Positions 1 to 9,429 of a stretch of DNA of 50,938 nucleotides are shown here, one piece after another. Each line of letters starts with the position of its first letter. Position 1 is the first letter of the stretch. Below the pieces are notes generated by a model. It worked only from the letters and a program-made list of their open reading frames with translations. It did no database searches and was not told the DNA's origin. The DNA comes from Rhodococcus sp. HM1 (GTDB taxonomy: Bacteria; Actinomycetota; Actinomycetes; Mycobacteriales; Mycobacteriaceae): the NCBI RefSeq assembly GCF_023218075.1, contig NZ_JALPTB010000048.1, positions 1-50,938 on the forward strand. Direction: 5' to 3'. The translations under genes were made by a program, and so were the position numbers.

Positions 1-40
1 AGCGCGCACGCCGTCCCACGGTCGACGAAGGGTAACGCAT
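1..40 (-). CDS. Probable start of divergent eccC (ESX-4 ATPase), cut by window edge
   Basis: An ATG on the minus strand at 38-40 opens a frame that stays open to the edge and reads MRYPSSTVGRRAR. A short basic N-terminus before a membrane segment is usual for the FtsK/SpoIIIE-type ATPase EccC. The assignment rests mostly on context: in the ESX-4 locus of Mycobacterium tuberculosis, eccC4 lies divergently next to eccD4, and the genes to the right here follow that same order and orientation. Only 13 codons are visible, so this is inference. Confidence 0.33.
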   Translation of the reverse strand, partial: MRYPSSTVGRRAR

Positions 41-162
41 CCCGCCCCGCACCCGGCGTCCGTCCCCCGGATGTCGTATCGTCTGCGGCGGGTTCGGTCC
101 GTCCGCAGGGGAAATTCGACGCGCCGGACCGGAACACTCGATGCGACTGGGGGGACACATCG

Positions 163-1638
163 TTGACGGCTACGCACATCGACCCGACGCGCGCGGGCGC
201 CGAACCGAGCCGGGGCATCGGCGCTCCGGACCTGTGCCGGATCACCGTGCTGACCCGGCACAGCCAGGTCGATCTGGCCCTGCCGCTGGGTGTACCCGTC
301 GCGCTGCTCGTACCCGGGATCGTGGATCTGGTTGCGGCACACCGCACCGACAACGATTTCGACTCCACCCCCGATCAGGTGGAGCCCGACCGGTGGACCC
401 TCGCGCGCCTGGGCCGGGCACCGCTGTCCGGTGCGCTCGCACTCGAGGAACACGGCATCCGGGACGGTGAACTGCTCGTCCTCGAGAACGCCGCCGCATC
501 CGCGCCGCCCCCATTGTTCGACGATGTCATGTACCACGTCGCGGTCGCCGGCCGAGATCGCCTGCGCCGCTGGTCGGCGCCGGTCGCGCAGTCGGTCGCC
601 GCGGTCGTCGCGGTCCTCGCCGTCGTCGTGGGTTCGGCGGCGCTGCTGCAGACCCCGGCCGGGACCGAGCGCGCGACCGCCGGCGCCGCGACGGCGATCG
701 CAACCCTGCTGCTCGTCGTCGCGGCCGCCGTCCTGCACCGCGTCTACCGCGACCGTGCGGTCGCGCTGCTGCTGTCGGTGTGTGCGATCCCGGCCGCGTT
801 CACGACCGGGTTGCTCCTCGTACCCGGGGACTACGACCTCCCGCATCTGCTGCTCGGTGCGGTCCTCACCGGGACGGTCGCCGTGGTGGTCCTGCGCCTC
901 GCCGCGGTCGGGACGGCGACGTTCACCGCGGTCGCGACGGTCGCGGCGGTGACCGCGATCGCGTCGACCGTCGCGGTGTACGTTGCGGTTCCGGTGGCCT
1001 CGGTCGGGGCCGGTCTCGTCCTGGCCGGGTTGCTCGCCGGGACGCTCGCGCCGCGGATCGCGATCATGCTCGCGCGGCTGCCGCTGCCACCGGTGCCGGC
1101 ACCCGGGACGTCCCTCGATCCGGTGGTCGCGGACCCCGACGACACGAACCCGGCACCGACCTTCGACGAACTCGAAGCCGGTGCCGCCCTGGCCCGGTCC
1201 TATCTCACCGGCCTCGTGTATGCCGTCGTCGTCCTGACCGCTGCGGGTGCGTGGTGCGCGGCGATTCCCCGGGCCGGTGACGGAATCGAGTGGCCGGGTG
1301 TCGCACTCGCGGCCGCCTCGGGAATCGCGCTGATGTTCCGTGGTCGCACCCACGCCGGCGCGGAGACGGCCGCTCCGCTGGTGCTCGGCGGCGGCCTCGT
1401 CCTGCTCGGGCTGCTCACCGGTGCCGCGATCACCGATGCCGCGCCGCCCATCGTGCTGTTCTCGGCGGCGAGCGTGCTGCTCGTCGGGGCCCTGGTCTTC
1501 GGGGTCGTCGCCCCTCGACGCACCTTCACACCGGTGCAGCGCCGGTTCGCCGAGATCACCGAGTACGCCGTCGTGGCGACTATCGTTCCGCTGGCCTGCT
1601 GGGTTCTCGGGCTCTACTCCGCCGTGCGCGGCATCTGA
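163..1638 (+). CDS. eccD: Type VII secretion integral membrane protein EccD (ESX-4-like)
   Basis: 491 residues. Residues about 24-105 form the ubiquitin-like (YukD-type) N-terminal domain (begins LCRITVLTRHSQVDLALP). The rest is a series of about eleven hydrophobic Ala/Val/Leu-rich segments from residue 140 to the end, the known EccD layout. EccD forms the membrane vestibule of the ESX channel together with EccB, EccC and EccE. The start is a TTG at 163, chosen because it follows a GGGGGG run at a good ribosome-binding distance and gives the usual EccD length. The 122 bases upstream (41-162) are shared with the presumed divergent eccC and should hold promoters for both; I cannot define them. 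mycP begins one base after the stop, so the two are almost certainly cotranscribed. Confidence 0.92.
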   Translation: MTATHIDPTRAGAEPSRGIGAPDLCRITVLTRHSQVDLALPLGVPVALLVPGIVDLVAAHRTDNDFDSTPDQVEPDRWTLARLGRAPLSGALALEEHGIRDGELLVLENAAASAPPPLFDDVMYHVAVAGRDRLRRWSAPVAQSVAAVVAVLAVVVGSAALLQTPAGTERATAGAATAIATLLLVVAAAVLHRVYRDRAVALLLSVCAIPAAFTTGLLLVPGDYDLPHLLLGAVLTGTVAVVVLRLAAVGTATFTAVATVAAVTAIASTVAVYVAVPVASVGAGLVLAGLLAGTLAPRIAIMLARLPLPPVPAPGTSLDPVVADPDDTNPAPTFDELEAGAALARSYLTGLVYAVVVLTAAGAWCAAIPRAGDGIEWPGVALAAASGIALMFRGRTHAGAETAAPLVLGGGLVLLGLLTGAAITDAAPPIVLFSAASVLLVGALVFGVVAPRRTFTPVQRRFAEITEYAVVATIVPLACWVLGLYSAVRGI

Positions 1639-1639
1639 C

Positions 1640-2998
1640 GTGCGGGCCCGCACCCTGTCCGTGACCGCCGCGTTCGTCGCCACCGGGATGCTCGCCACGG
1701 CCGCTCCCGCGACCTCGGCACCGCCGATCGTCGACGCGGGAGCGCTACCGCCGGCCGCCGCGCCGGCGCCGCCGGACGAGACCGAACAACGCAACCTGTG
1801 CACGCAGGTGCGGGACGCCGCGGACGCTCCGCACCCGCCTGCAGCCCAGCGCATCCTGAACTTCGCGGCGGTCTGGCCGCTCACCCGCGGCGCCGGACAG
1901 AAGGTCGCGGTGATCGACACCGGGGTGTCGCGGCATCCGCGACTTCCGAACCTGTCCCCCCGCGGGGACTACGTCTCCACCGGAGACGGCACCGACGACT
2001 GCGATGCGCACGGCACCCTCGTCGCGGGACTCATCGCGGCACAGCCGGTGCCGGGTTCGGGATTCGCCGGGGGCGCACCGGATGTCGAGGTGATCGCGAT
2101 CCGCCAGTCCAGCCGGAACTTCTCCGACCGCAACCACCGTCCCGACGACGCGACCGCGCGCAACTCCCCCGGCTACGGGGACGTGCGCACGATGGCGGCA
2201 GCGGTGCGGACCGCCGCCGACCTGGGCGCGACCGTCATCAACATCTCGGAGGTCGCGTGCGTGGCGGCCGCGGACGATCGCGCGCTCGGCGCCGCCGTCC
2301 GGTACGCGACCGACGTCCACGACGCGGTGGTGGTCGCGGCGGCCGGCAACACCGGAGACCTGTGCCGCTCATCGAATCCCGGCAGTGTCGATCCGCTGAC
2401 ACCGGACGGCGATCCGTGGTCCGCGATCACCACGATCGCGTCACCCGCCTGGTACGACGAGTACGTGCTCACCGTCGGATCGGTCGAGGAGGACGGCTCC
2501 CCGTCGTCGTACAGCCTGCCGGGGCCGTGGGTCGATGTGGCCGCGCCGGGCAGCGGCGTGGTGTCGTTGCATCCCACCTCCGGCGGGCTCACCGACGCCT
2601 ACCTGGGACAGGACGGACCGCAGCCGATCGCGGGCACGAGTTTCGCGGCACCGCTGGTCGCGGCGACGGTCGCCCTGGTGCGTGCCCGCCACCCCGAACT
2701 CGACGCCCGCGCCGTGACGGCGCGCATCGAGGCGACCGCGCACGCCCCCGCCGAAGGCTGGAATCCCCGGGTCGGGCACGGTGTGATCGACCCGCTCGCC
2801 GCGGTCGCCGGCCCCGATCCCGCCGCCCGGACCGAGGTCGCAGCATCCGTGCCGGTCGACCCGCCGCGGCCGGTCCCGCCGCCGGACCACCGGCCGCGCA
2901 CCGTCGCAGTGGCGGCGGGCGGCGGTGTGTGCGGGGTGCTCGCGGTCGCGGTGCTCGCATCGATTCCGTTGCGGCGCCGAACCCGCCACCCGTCCTGA
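1640..2998 (+). CDS. mycP: Mycosin, subtilisin-like ESX serine protease MycP
   Basis: 452 residues from a GTG one base after the eccD stop. A signal peptide (about residues 1-27, ending PATSA) leads into a subtilase domain with the complete catalytic triad: Asp93 in VIDTGV, His124 in DAHGTLVAG and Ser334 in GTSFAAP. AAAGNTGD supplies the oxyanion Asn. Cys54 and Cys121 sit where mycosins form a disulfide between the N-terminal extension and the catalytic domain. A Pro-rich linker precedes one C-terminal membrane helix (about 427-447) and a basic tail, so the protease faces outward anchored in the membrane. Mycosins stabilise the ESX complex and process some substrates. The gene is convergent with eccB, 27 bases away. 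Confidence 0.95.
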   Translation: MRARTLSVTAAFVATGMLATAAPATSAPPIVDAGALPPAAAPAPPDETEQRNLCTQVRDAADAPHPPAAQRILNFAAVWPLTRGAGQKVAVIDTGVSRHPRLPNLSPRGDYVSTGDGTDDCDAHGTLVAGLIAAQPVPGSGFAGGAPDVEVIAIRQSSRNFSDRNHRPDDATARNSPGYGDVRTMAAAVRTAADLGATVINISEVACVAAADDRALGAAVRYATDVHDAVVVAAAGNTGDLCRSSNPGSVDPLTPDGDPWSAITTIASPAWYDEYVLTVGSVEEDGSPSSYSLPGPWVDVAAPGSGVVSLHPTSGGLTDAYLGQDGPQPIAGTSFAAPLVAATVALVRARHPELDARAVTARIEATAHAPAEGWNPRVGHGVIDPLAAVAGPDPAARTEVAASVPVDPPRPVPPPDHRPRTVAVAAGGGVCGVLAVAVLASIPLRRRTRHPS

Positions 2999-3018
2999 CC
3001 GAACGATCTTTCGTGTCG

Positions 3019-3034
3019 GCCGGATTCATCCGGC
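3019..3034. terminator. Short hairpin between convergent mycP and eccB
   Basis: GCCGGAT and ATCCGGC face each other around a two-base centre at the eccB stop. A wider imperfect repeat (GTCCTGaCCG at 2992-3001 and CGGCAGGAC at 3031-3039) encloses it and uses the last codons of both genes. This suits a compact bidirectional terminator, though there is no T-tract. Confidence 0.35.
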
Positions 3035-4477
3035 AGGACGCATCGGAGCCGGTCGCGGGTCGGGCGCGACACCGTCGTGGGCGACGAGCGCCTCCGCGCG
3101 CCCCAGCGCCGGTCCCGGCGCGAACAGCGACAGGATCTGCCAGGGTGCGCGGGCCGGCGTCTGCGGGAATCCCAGCGCGGCAGCGGACTCGGCGTCGACG
3201 ATGCCGTAGCGCACTCCGGTGTCCGCGACGTAGAACAGCGAGCCGCGCCGGTCGCCGTCCGGAACGATCGAGGTGCTCTGCACGTAGGCGCCCCGCCCGG
3301 GTGGCACATATGCGGCGTCCGCGTTCGGGCCCGGACCGTCGGCCTGGGCCAGCCCGACCGGCACGGCGTCCTCCTGGATCGGCAGTGCGCGACCCGCGGA
3401 GACCGTCAGTTCCGAGCGGCGCTGCTCGGCGGCACCGTCGACGGGGTACCACGTCAGACAGCCGACGGGCCGGTCGGCCGCGTCGACGATCGACGGGACG
3501 GTCCGCGGGAACGTGTCGACCGCCAGTTCGTGCACCGTCGGCGCCTGGTTGGTCGTATCCGGAGGGACGATCGGAATCTCCGCGGCGCCTTGCGAATCCG
3601 AGTAGTGGATGATCTGGGCCGTGGCCTCGGACACCTCCTGTACCCCGTCACGCAGCACGACGTAGTAGCGGCGGCCGTCCGGCTCGGCCATCGCGACCAC
3701 CGAGCCCACCGTCAATCCGTCGATGGGATAACCGGGTTCGGTGCCGGCCCCGTCGATGAGGGGTGCGGTCAGTCGTGGCACCTCCGGGATCGCCTCGATC
3801 AGTCCGGCCCCGGCCGGGCGCACCATCGTCTCGTCGATGCCGAGCACGCGGGTCAGCGCGCGGTCGTGCAGGTCGATTTCCGCTCGCGTCCCGTCGTAGA
3901 TCAGGTAGTGCGTTCCTCCGGCGGCGACGAGCAGTGCTTCACCGTCGAGGACGCCGATCCGATCACCGAACTCGGGTGTTCCGACGACGAGAGTGGTTGT
4001 CGTCGAACGATTTCCGATCTCCACCGTGTCGCACACGGTCCACGGTTCGTCGCCGGAGTGGTGTGTCAGGGCGGACGGGGCCCCGGGGATGCCGACGAGC
4101 GGGCCGCGCGGACGCGTCGCGAACTCCTCGTCCGCGACCACCACCGGTTCGGCCGCATTGCCCAGCACGAGGCGCGCGGATGCGAGGTTGAGCACCGGAT
4201 GGAACGCACCGTCGACGGCGACGAACATCGCCCCGGAGTCGCGGCCGATCACGACGGCGGCGTTGCCGATCTTGTCCTGCGGCCGGAACAGTGCCAGCGC
4301 CGCGCACCCGGCGAGAACGAGACACGCAACGACGGCGCCGACCGCGAGTGCCCGCGCCTGCGAACGCATCGGGTCGCCGATCATCCGCACGTCCCGGCGG
4401 ACCAGCGCATGCTCCATGCGCCGCACCAGGAATCGGTAACCGCTGACCTGCCACCGTGTGGTGGGTTGCGCTGCCAT
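3026..4477 (-). CDS. eccB: Type VII secretion protein EccB (ESX-4-like)
   Basis: 483 residues. The N-terminus MAAQPTTRWQVSGYRFLVRR is the conserved cytosolic EccB opening. It is followed by one membrane helix (about residues 41-62) and a large extracytoplasmic domain with the repeats typical of EccB (for example the NAAEPVVVADEEF and PVGCLTWYP regions). EccB is a single-pass core component of the ESX membrane complex. The start at 4477 is supported by a very strong GGGGGAGGA site just upstream; the longer open frame upstream has no family similarity. The gene is divergent from eccE (107 bases between starts) and convergent with mycP. Its minus orientation beside plus-strand eccD-mycP is the arrangement seen in mycobacterial ESX-4. 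Confidence 0.93.
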   Translation of the reverse strand: MAAQPTTRWQVSGYRFLVRRMEHALVRRDVRMIGDPMRSQARALAVGAVVACLVLAGCAALALFRPQDKIGNAAVVIGRDSGAMFVAVDGAFHPVLNLASARLVLGNAAEPVVVADEEFATRPRGPLVGIPGAPSALTHHSGDEPWTVCDTVEIGNRSTTTTLVVGTPEFGDRIGVLDGEALLVAAGGTHYLIYDGTRAEIDLHDRALTRVLGIDETMVRPAGAGLIEAIPEVPRLTAPLIDGAGTEPGYPIDGLTVGSVVAMAEPDGRRYYVVLRDGVQEVSEATAQIIHYSDSQGAAEIPIVPPDTTNQAPTVHELAVDTFPRTVPSIVDAADRPVGCLTWYPVDGAAEQRRSELTVSAGRALPIQEDAVPVGLAQADGPGPNADAAYVPPGRGAYVQSTSIVPDGDRRGSLFYVADTGVRYGIVDAESAAALGFPQTPARAPWQILSLFAPGPALGRAEALVAHDGVAPDPRPAPMRPAG

Positions 4478-4584
4478 GCTTCCTCCCCCGTACCGCACGC
4501 CCCCTGCCGCCACACAGTACAGTTCGCTCGGGGAATGTCGGGTGGGCCCTGCGGTCCGCCTCGACCGGAGTCGGGGGAACAGCG

Positions 4585-6207
4585 ATGGACCGAGTGGAAT
4601 CCGCACGGGCACAAGGGACGGGCCTCGTGCGACTCGTCGTCGCCCAGTGTGTCGCCGCGGCGACGTGGGTGGCCGTGGCGGCGGCCGGTGCACCCGTGGC
4701 GATCGCCGCCGCCGTCGCGGTGTGCGTCGCCGCGGTGGTACTCGTGCGCATCCGCGGTCGCGGTGTGCCCGACCTCGCGGTGGTGCTGTGGCTGTACTTC
4801 ACCGGGCGATACCGGCGGCCGGGGCGACCGGTCGATCGTCCCCTCGGATCCGGCCGTATCGGACTGATCCGGGACGGCACCTGCCTGAGCGCGGTAGTCG
4901 AAGTTCTTCCCCCGCCTGCCGACAGCGCTCGCCTCGACCGCGATCGTGCCGCGCCGGGCCGGGTGCTGCCGCTCGCGGCGATCGCGCGGGGCCTGTCGCA
5001 CCACGACGTCACCCTCGACGCGATCGACGTCGTCGCGCACGGTCGGCGCGTCCTCGACACGACGCCGGCCGGCCGGGTCTACGCACAGCTCGTCGGGCCG
5101 CTCCCGGCCGCATCGGTGTGCACGGTACAACTTGCGTTGCGGCTCGACGTGTCCCGATGCCGCGACGCCGTCGCGCGGCGCGGCGGCGGCGCCGAAGGGG
5201 CCGCCCGGACAATCACGGTCGCGGCGCAGCGACTCGCGCGGATCCTGGGTGAGTCCGGTCTGCGCACAAGGATTCTCGGTTCTTCCGAGATCGATGCCGC
5301 GGTCGCGCGCATCACCCGCGGGGTCGATCCCGCCGAGCTCGAAAGGCACTGGCGGAACGTCCCGTTGCCCGGCGGATTCGACAGCGGCGGAGTCGTCGAG
5401 CCGCGCCGGCTCGATCGTGCGACGTTGACCGGGTTCTGGTCCCTTCCGTCACTGTCGTCCACCGTGACGGTGCGGCTGCGGCCGGGTTCGACACCGGACC
5501 GGTTCCGGGCCGGTGCACTCGTGCGCACCACGACACGCTCCGCCGAGCCGCTCGCCGCGCCGGGGTTGCGTCCGGGGCGGGGCCGCGACCGTGCAGCTCT
5601 CGTGGCCGCGTTGCCGCTCGCCGTGCCGGGACTCGAGAATCTGACGATGCTGCGCTCCCTGACGACCGCGGATCTCGACGCGCTGACGCTGCCGGTTGCC
5701 GGATGCGGTCAGCTCATCGGATCCGACGAGTCCGGGAAGGCGGTCGCCGCGCGGCTGACGGGGGCGGGCGTGCGCTCGGTGCACGTGGCCGGGGAACTGT
5801 ATCTGGCCCTGCAGATCGTGTTCCGGGCGGTCGCGGTCGGCGCCCGGGTCGTCGTCCACACCGACCGCCCGCACGCGTGGCAGCCGCTGCTCGACGGCGC
5901 AGCCGGTCCGGATCGGCTGCGTCTGGCGGGCCGTCATCCCGGCGACGTCGAGTTCGACACGGTCGTCTACGACGGCGTGCGACCGGCGACCGTGCCGCCG
6001 CACGTCACCGCACTGCACGTGCACACCCATCCGGATCAGTGGCCGCGCGAGCGTCCCGATCTGACACTCGTGCAACCGGGTGCCGTGGGCAACCGGGTGG
6101 TTCTCACCGCCGGCTCGCAACGCACCGCGTTGACGCTGGTGACCATCGCCGCCGAAACCGCGCACATCGGCCGGCCTCGCACGGCCGAACCCGCGACCGC
6201 GCGCTGA
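4585..6207 (+). CDS. eccE: Type VII secretion protein EccE (ESX-4-like)
   Basis: 540 residues from an ATG preceded by GGGGGAA. Two adjacent N-terminal membrane helices (about residues 13-50) precede a long soluble domain, and the motif DLAVVLWLYFTGRYRR directly follows the helices as in EccE. The C-terminal two thirds carries conserved-looking blocks such as GLIRDGTCLSAVVEV and LTGFWSLPSL. EccE lies at the periphery of the ESX membrane complex. It is absent from the M. tuberculosis ESX-4 locus but present in ESX-4 loci of Mycobacterium abscessus and non-mycobacterial relatives. Sequence conservation in EccE is low, so the call leans on topology and on position next to eccB. Confidence 0.85.
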   Translation: MDRVESARAQGTGLVRLVVAQCVAAATWVAVAAAGAPVAIAAAVAVCVAAVVLVRIRGRGVPDLAVVLWLYFTGRYRRPGRPVDRPLGSGRIGLIRDGTCLSAVVEVLPPPADSARLDRDRAAPGRVLPLAAIARGLSHHDVTLDAIDVVAHGRRVLDTTPAGRVYAQLVGPLPAASVCTVQLALRLDVSRCRDAVARRGGGAEGAARTITVAAQRLARILGESGLRTRILGSSEIDAAVARITRGVDPAELERHWRNVPLPGGFDSGGVVEPRRLDRATLTGFWSLPSLSSTVTVRLRPGSTPDRFRAGALVRTTTRSAEPLAAPGLRPGRGRDRAALVAALPLAVPGLENLTMLRSLTTADLDALTLPVAGCGQLIGSDESGKAVAARLTGAGVRSVHVAGELYLALQIVFRAVAVGARVVVHTDRPHAWQPLLDGAAGPDRLRLAGRHPGDVEFDTVVYDGVRPATVPPHVTALHVHTHPDQWPRERPDLTLVQPGAVGNRVVLTAGSQRTALTLVTIAAETAHIGRPRTAEPATAR

Positions 6208-6226
6208 GGTCGCCGATCAGGGCGTG

Positions 6227-6793
6227 TCAGCCCGGATAGGGTTCGGTCTTCCGCCCGGCCCGCACGGTGCGCGCCCACCAGGCGATCTCGTCGAGCATCC
6301 GCTCAGCCGCATCGATCGCGGCACCGTCGGAGGTGCTGCCGTCGGCGGCGAACGCGTGCTTGACGCGGTGGAAGCTCACGGATTCCCGGACCGGCACCAT
6401 GTGCACCTCGATCAGCACCTGGCGGAGTTGCTCGACGGCCCGCAGCCCTCCGGACAACCCGCCGTAGGCGACGAATCCGACCGGCTTGGTGCGCCATTCG
6501 TGTTTGACGGTGTCGATCGCGGTCTTGAGCGACGCCGGATAGCCGTGGTTGTACTCGGAGGTGACGATCACGAACGCCTCGGCGGCACCGATCCGGCGGG
6601 TGAACGCCTCGGCCTCGGCTCCCCCGGACAGATCCTGCGGCAGCGGGGTGTCGGCGAGATCGAGGATCCCGACGTCGAATTCGGATCGCCGGCGCGCGGT
6701 GTCCGCGAACCAGTTCGCGACGACAGGAGCGACACGTCCGGCGCGCACGCTCGCCACGATGATGTCCAGCTTGATCGGCTCGGTCCCGTCCAT
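6227..6793 (-). CDS. NAD(P)H-dependent FMN reductase family flavoprotein
   Basis: 188 residues with a flavodoxin-like fold. IIVASVRAGRVAPVVANWF (residues 11-29) is the FMN phosphate loop. EYNHGYPASLKTAID (80-94) and YGGLSGGLRA (110-119) are the two other signature blocks of the NADPH-dependent FMN reductase/chromate-reductase-like family. These enzymes reduce free or bound flavin, or quinones and azo compounds, with NAD(P)H; the true substrate cannot be read from sequence. The ATG at 6793 is used because the family similarity begins right there, although its ribosome-binding site is weak. It is convergent with eccE (19 bases) and lies downstream of the truA terminators, so it is probably a single-gene unit with a promoter in 6794-6827. 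Confidence 0.85.
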   Translation of the reverse strand: MDGTEPIKLDIIVASVRAGRVAPVVANWFADTARRRSEFDVGILDLADTPLPQDLSGGAEAEAFTRRIGAAEAFVIVTSEYNHGYPASLKTAIDTVKHEWRTKPVGFVAYGGLSGGLRAVEQLRQVLIEVHMVPVRESVSFHRVKHAFAADGSTSDGAAIDAAERMLDEIAWWARTVRAGRKTEPYPG

Positions 6794-6827
6794 GGCTGTA
6801 TCCAACCATTCGGTAGGCCGTGTGCCT

Positions 6828-6851
6828 TTGTGGCGGCCCCAACCGCCACAA
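6828..6851 (-). terminator. Hairpin terminator downstream of truA
   Basis: TTGTGGCGG and CCGCCACAA form a perfect nine-pair stem with a six-base loop (6837-6842). It is the second of two hairpins in a row after the truA stop, and the only plausible end for the rpsM-to-truA transcript. No T-tract follows, which is common in this group. Confidence 0.5.
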
Positions 6852-6860
6852 CGACACACC

Positions 6861-6875
6861 GGGGGCGAAGCCCCC
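6861..6875 (-). terminator. GC hairpin at the truA stop codon
   Basis: GGGGGC and GCCCCC enclose a three-base loop. On the minus strand it begins at the last base of the truA stop codon. Together with the hairpin at 6828-6851 it makes a tandem terminator. Confidence 0.4.
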
Positions 6876-7774
6876 TAGCAGCACCCCGGAGCGATCGGGC
6901 CGCGCACCTCGCGGGTCGCCGCGTTCCGGGCGGCGAGGTCCTCGTCGGCGGGATAGTCCACCCCGACGAGCGACAGGCCGTGCGCCGGCGCGACCGCGAC
7001 CGACGCCGCGCGTTCGCGTTCGTCGAGCAGACCGGTCATCCACTCCACGGTCCGCCGGCCTTCACCCACCGCGAGGGCCGCGCCGACGAGGCTGCGCACC
7101 ATCGACCAACAGAACGCGTCGGCGCTCACGTGCGCGGTGAGGATGTCACCGTCCCGGGTCCACTCGTAGCGCTGGAGTTCGCGGACGGTGGTCGCGCCCT
7201 CGCGGCGCTTGCAGAACGCCGCGAAGTCGTGCAGGCCGAGCAGCGACGCCGACGCCCGCTGCATCGCGTCGAGGTCGACGGCCTTCGGCCACGCGACGGT
7301 GTCGCGGGCGCGCAGCGGCTCCGCCCCGTACACGGCGGTGGTGACGCGGTACTCGTAGTGCCGCCGGATCGCCGAGAACCGGGCGTCGAAGTGTTCGGGG
7401 GCGATCGAGATCGCGGTGACCCGCACGTCCTTGGGCAGGAAGCGGGCGAGGCGCCGCACCCAACGGGACGGGTCGTCGGGCAGGGCGGAGGTGGGCACGT
7501 CGACGTGGGCGACCTGCCCGGAGGCGTGCACGCCGGCGTCGGTGCGCCCGGCAACCGTCAGCAGGACGGGGGTGCGCACGATCGCGGAGAGTTTCTCCTC
7601 GATCTCTCCGCACACGGTGCGCAGGCCGGGCTGCCGGGCCCAGCCGGAGAAGTCGGTGCCGTCGTAGGCGATGTCGAGTCGCAGCCGGGTGATGTCCCCG
7701 GGCTCGGATGCGGAGAACCCGCCGTCCCCCGAGGGGACGACGGGTTCGTTCGCATCAGCGGATGCCGAAACCAA
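6875..7774 (-). CDS. truA: tRNA pseudouridine(38-40) synthase TruA
   Basis: 299 residues. TruA isomerises uridines 38-40 in the tRNA anticodon arm. The family core starts at [20 protein letters not shown] (residues 30-49). The catalytic aspartate is Asp79 in GRTDAGVHA, and later blocks include RHYEYR and [12 protein letters not shown]. The chosen start is a TTG five bases after the rplQ stop, with an AAGAAGGA site overlapping the end of rplQ. The first 28 residues are not conserved, so an internal start is possible. truA follows rplQ in many actinobacteria and ends the operon here. Confidence 0.93.
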   Translation of the reverse strand: MVSASADANEPVVPSGDGGFSASEPGDITRLRLDIAYDGTDFSGWARQPGLRTVCGEIEEKLSAIVRTPVLLTVAGRTDAGVHASGQVAHVDVPTSALPDDPSRWVRRLARFLPKDVRVTAISIAPEHFDARFSAIRRHYEYRVTTAVYGAEPLRARDTVAWPKAVDLDAMQRASASLLGLHDFAAFCKRREGATTVRELQRYEWTRDGDILTAHVSADAFCWSMVRSLVGAALAVGEGRRTVEWMTGLLDERERAASVAVAPAHGLSLVGVDYPADEDLAARNAATREVRGPIAPGCC

Positions 7775-7779
7775 GTGGA

Positions 7780-8322
7780 CTAGTCCTTCTTGGCCTCGTC
7801 GGCGTCGGCGGCCGTCGCGGTGCTGTCCTCGATACCCTCGACGACGGCGTCCGCGTTCTCGACCTCGGCGTCGGTCGCGTCGGCTTCGACAGCCTCGACG
7901 ACGTTCTCCTCGGCAGCCTGCGAGGCGGCGACGCGGCGAGCGCGATCGGCCTCGGAGGTGACCGTCTTCTCCTTGACGAGCTCGATGATCGCCATCGGAG
8001 CGTTGTCGCCCTTGCGGGGGACGGTCTTGATGATGCGGGTGTAGCCGCCGTTGCGGTCCTCGTAGAACGGACCGATCTCCGCGAACAGGGCGTGCACGAC
8101 GTCCTTGTTGCGGATGACCTTCAGCACCTCACGACGCGAGGCCAGCGTGCCGGTCTTCGCGTGCGTGACGAGCTTCTCCGCGTAGGGACGCAGAGCCTTG
8201 GCCTTGGCCTCGGTGGTGGTGATGCGGCCGTGCTCGAAGAGGGCGGTGGCCAGGTTGGCCATGATCGCCTTCTGGTGCGAGGCCGACCCGCCGAAGCGGG
8301 CGCCCTTCTTGGGCTTGGGCAT
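7780..8322 (-). CDS. rplQ: 50S ribosomal protein L17 with acidic C-terminal tail
   Basis: 180 residues. The first 120 or so are the L17 core ([20 protein letters not shown], then [20 protein letters not shown]), a protein at the exit-tunnel side of the large subunit. Residues about 130-180 form an Ala/Glu/Asp-rich tail that is absent from the E. coli protein but typical of actinobacteria. It lies 30 bases downstream of rpoA, the conserved end of the alpha operon. Confidence 0.96.
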   Translation of the reverse strand: MPKPKKGARFGGSASHQKAIMANLATALFEHGRITTTEAKAKALRPYAEKLVTHAKTGTLASRREVLKVIRNKDVVHALFAEIGPFYEDRNGGYTRIIKTVPRKGDNAPMAIIELVKEKTVTSEADRARRVAASQAAEENVVEAVEADATDAEVENADAVVEGIEDSTATAADADEAKKD

Positions 8323-8352
8323 GATTTTCTCCTAGTAACGGACCGTGAGCTG

Positions 8353-9414
8353 CTACAGCTGCTCGGTCTCGGCGTAGTCCTCGTTGCCGTCGGTGTCGCC
8401 GAAGGAACCGGCATCGGTGTCGCTCCAGGTACCGGTGGCGGCGTCGTAGCCGGCCACCGTGCTCGGGTCGAACGATGCGGGGCTGTCCTTGAGCGACAGG
8501 CCGAGCGAGTGCAGCTTGACCTTGACCTCGTCGATGGACTTCTGACCGAAGTTGCGGATGTCGAGCAGGTCGGACTCCGTGCGTGCCACGAGCTCGCCGA
8601 CGGTGTGGACACCTTCGCGCTTGAGGCAGTTGTAGGACCGGACCGTCAGGTCCAGATCCTCGATGGGAAGTCCGAAGGAGGCGATGTGGTCGGCCTCGGC
8701 GGGCGAGGGACCGATCTCGATGCCTTCTGCTTCGACGTTCAGCTCACGAGCCAGACCGAAGAGCTCCACCAGGGTCTTGCCCGCCGAAGCGAGCGCGTCC
8801 CGCGCGGTGATCGAGTTCTTGGTCTCCACGTCGAGAATCAGCCGATCGAAGTCGGTGCGCTGCTCGACGCGGGTCGCCTCCACCTTGTACGTCACCTTGA
8901 GCACCGGCGAGTAGATCGAGTCGACCGGGATACGGCCGATCTCGGCGCCGGACGCCTTGTTCTGCACGGCCGGGACGTAGCCGCGACCGCGCTCGACGAC
9001 GAGCTCGATCTCCAGCTTGCCCTTGTCGTTCAGGGTGGCGATGTGCAGGTCCGGGTTGTGGACGGTGACACCGGCCGGGGGCACGATGTCAGCCGCGGTC
9101 ACGGTGCCGGGGCCCTGCTTGCGGACGTACATGGTGACCGGCTCGTCCTCGTCCGAGGACACCACGAGGCCCTTGAGGTTCAGGATGATGTCGGTGACAT
9201 CCTCCTTCACACCGGGGACGGTGGTGAACTCGTGGAGCACGCCGTCGATGCGGATGCTGGTGACGGCCGCGCCCGGGATCGAGGACAGCAGGGTGCGACG
9301 AAGCGAGTTGCCGAGGGTGTACCCGAAGCCAGGCTCGAGCGGCTCGATGACGAACTTCGAGCGGTTGTCGGCGATGACTTCTTCGGTCAGCGTGGGTCGC
9401 TGCGAAATGAGCAT
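8353..9414 (-). CDS. rpoA: DNA-directed RNA polymerase subunit alpha
   Basis: 353 residues. The N-terminal dimerisation domain begins [20 protein letters not shown] and includes [19 protein letters not shown]. The C-terminal domain (about 255-325) holds the helix-hairpin-helix that contacts UP elements and activators ([16 protein letters not shown]). A short acidic tail ends the protein. Alpha dimers nucleate RNA polymerase assembly. An AAGGAGG site lies just before the ATG. The 112-base gap to rpsD contains strong hairpins (9430-9512) that could tune rpoA expression relative to the ribosomal genes. Confidence 0.97.
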   Translation of the reverse strand: MLISQRPTLTEEVIADNRSKFVIEPLEPGFGYTLGNSLRRTLLSSIPGAAVTSIRIDGVLHEFTTVPGVKEDVTDIILNLKGLVVSSDEDEPVTMYVRKQGPGTVTAADIVPPAGVTVHNPDLHIATLNDKGKLEIELVVERGRGYVPAVQNKASGAEIGRIPVDSIYSPVLKVTYKVEATRVEQRTDFDRLILDVETKNSITARDALASAGKTLVELFGLARELNVEAEGIEIGPSPAEADHIASFGLPIEDLDLTVRSYNCLKREGVHTVGELVARTESDLLDIRNFGQKSIDEVKVKLHSLGLSLKDSPASFDPSTVAGYDAATGTWSDTDAGSFGDTDGNEDYAETEQL

Positions 9415-9429
9415 GAGTTGCCTCCTTGT

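Noticed and set aside
131..135. GGAAC as a SigM-type -35 element for eccD
   Set aside because: There is no matching -10 at the expected distance, and the eccD start codon is too close.
1..6207. WXG100 (Esx) substrate or PE/PPE genes in the ESX locus
   Set aside because: No small frame with a WxG motif is present; they may lie left of the window.
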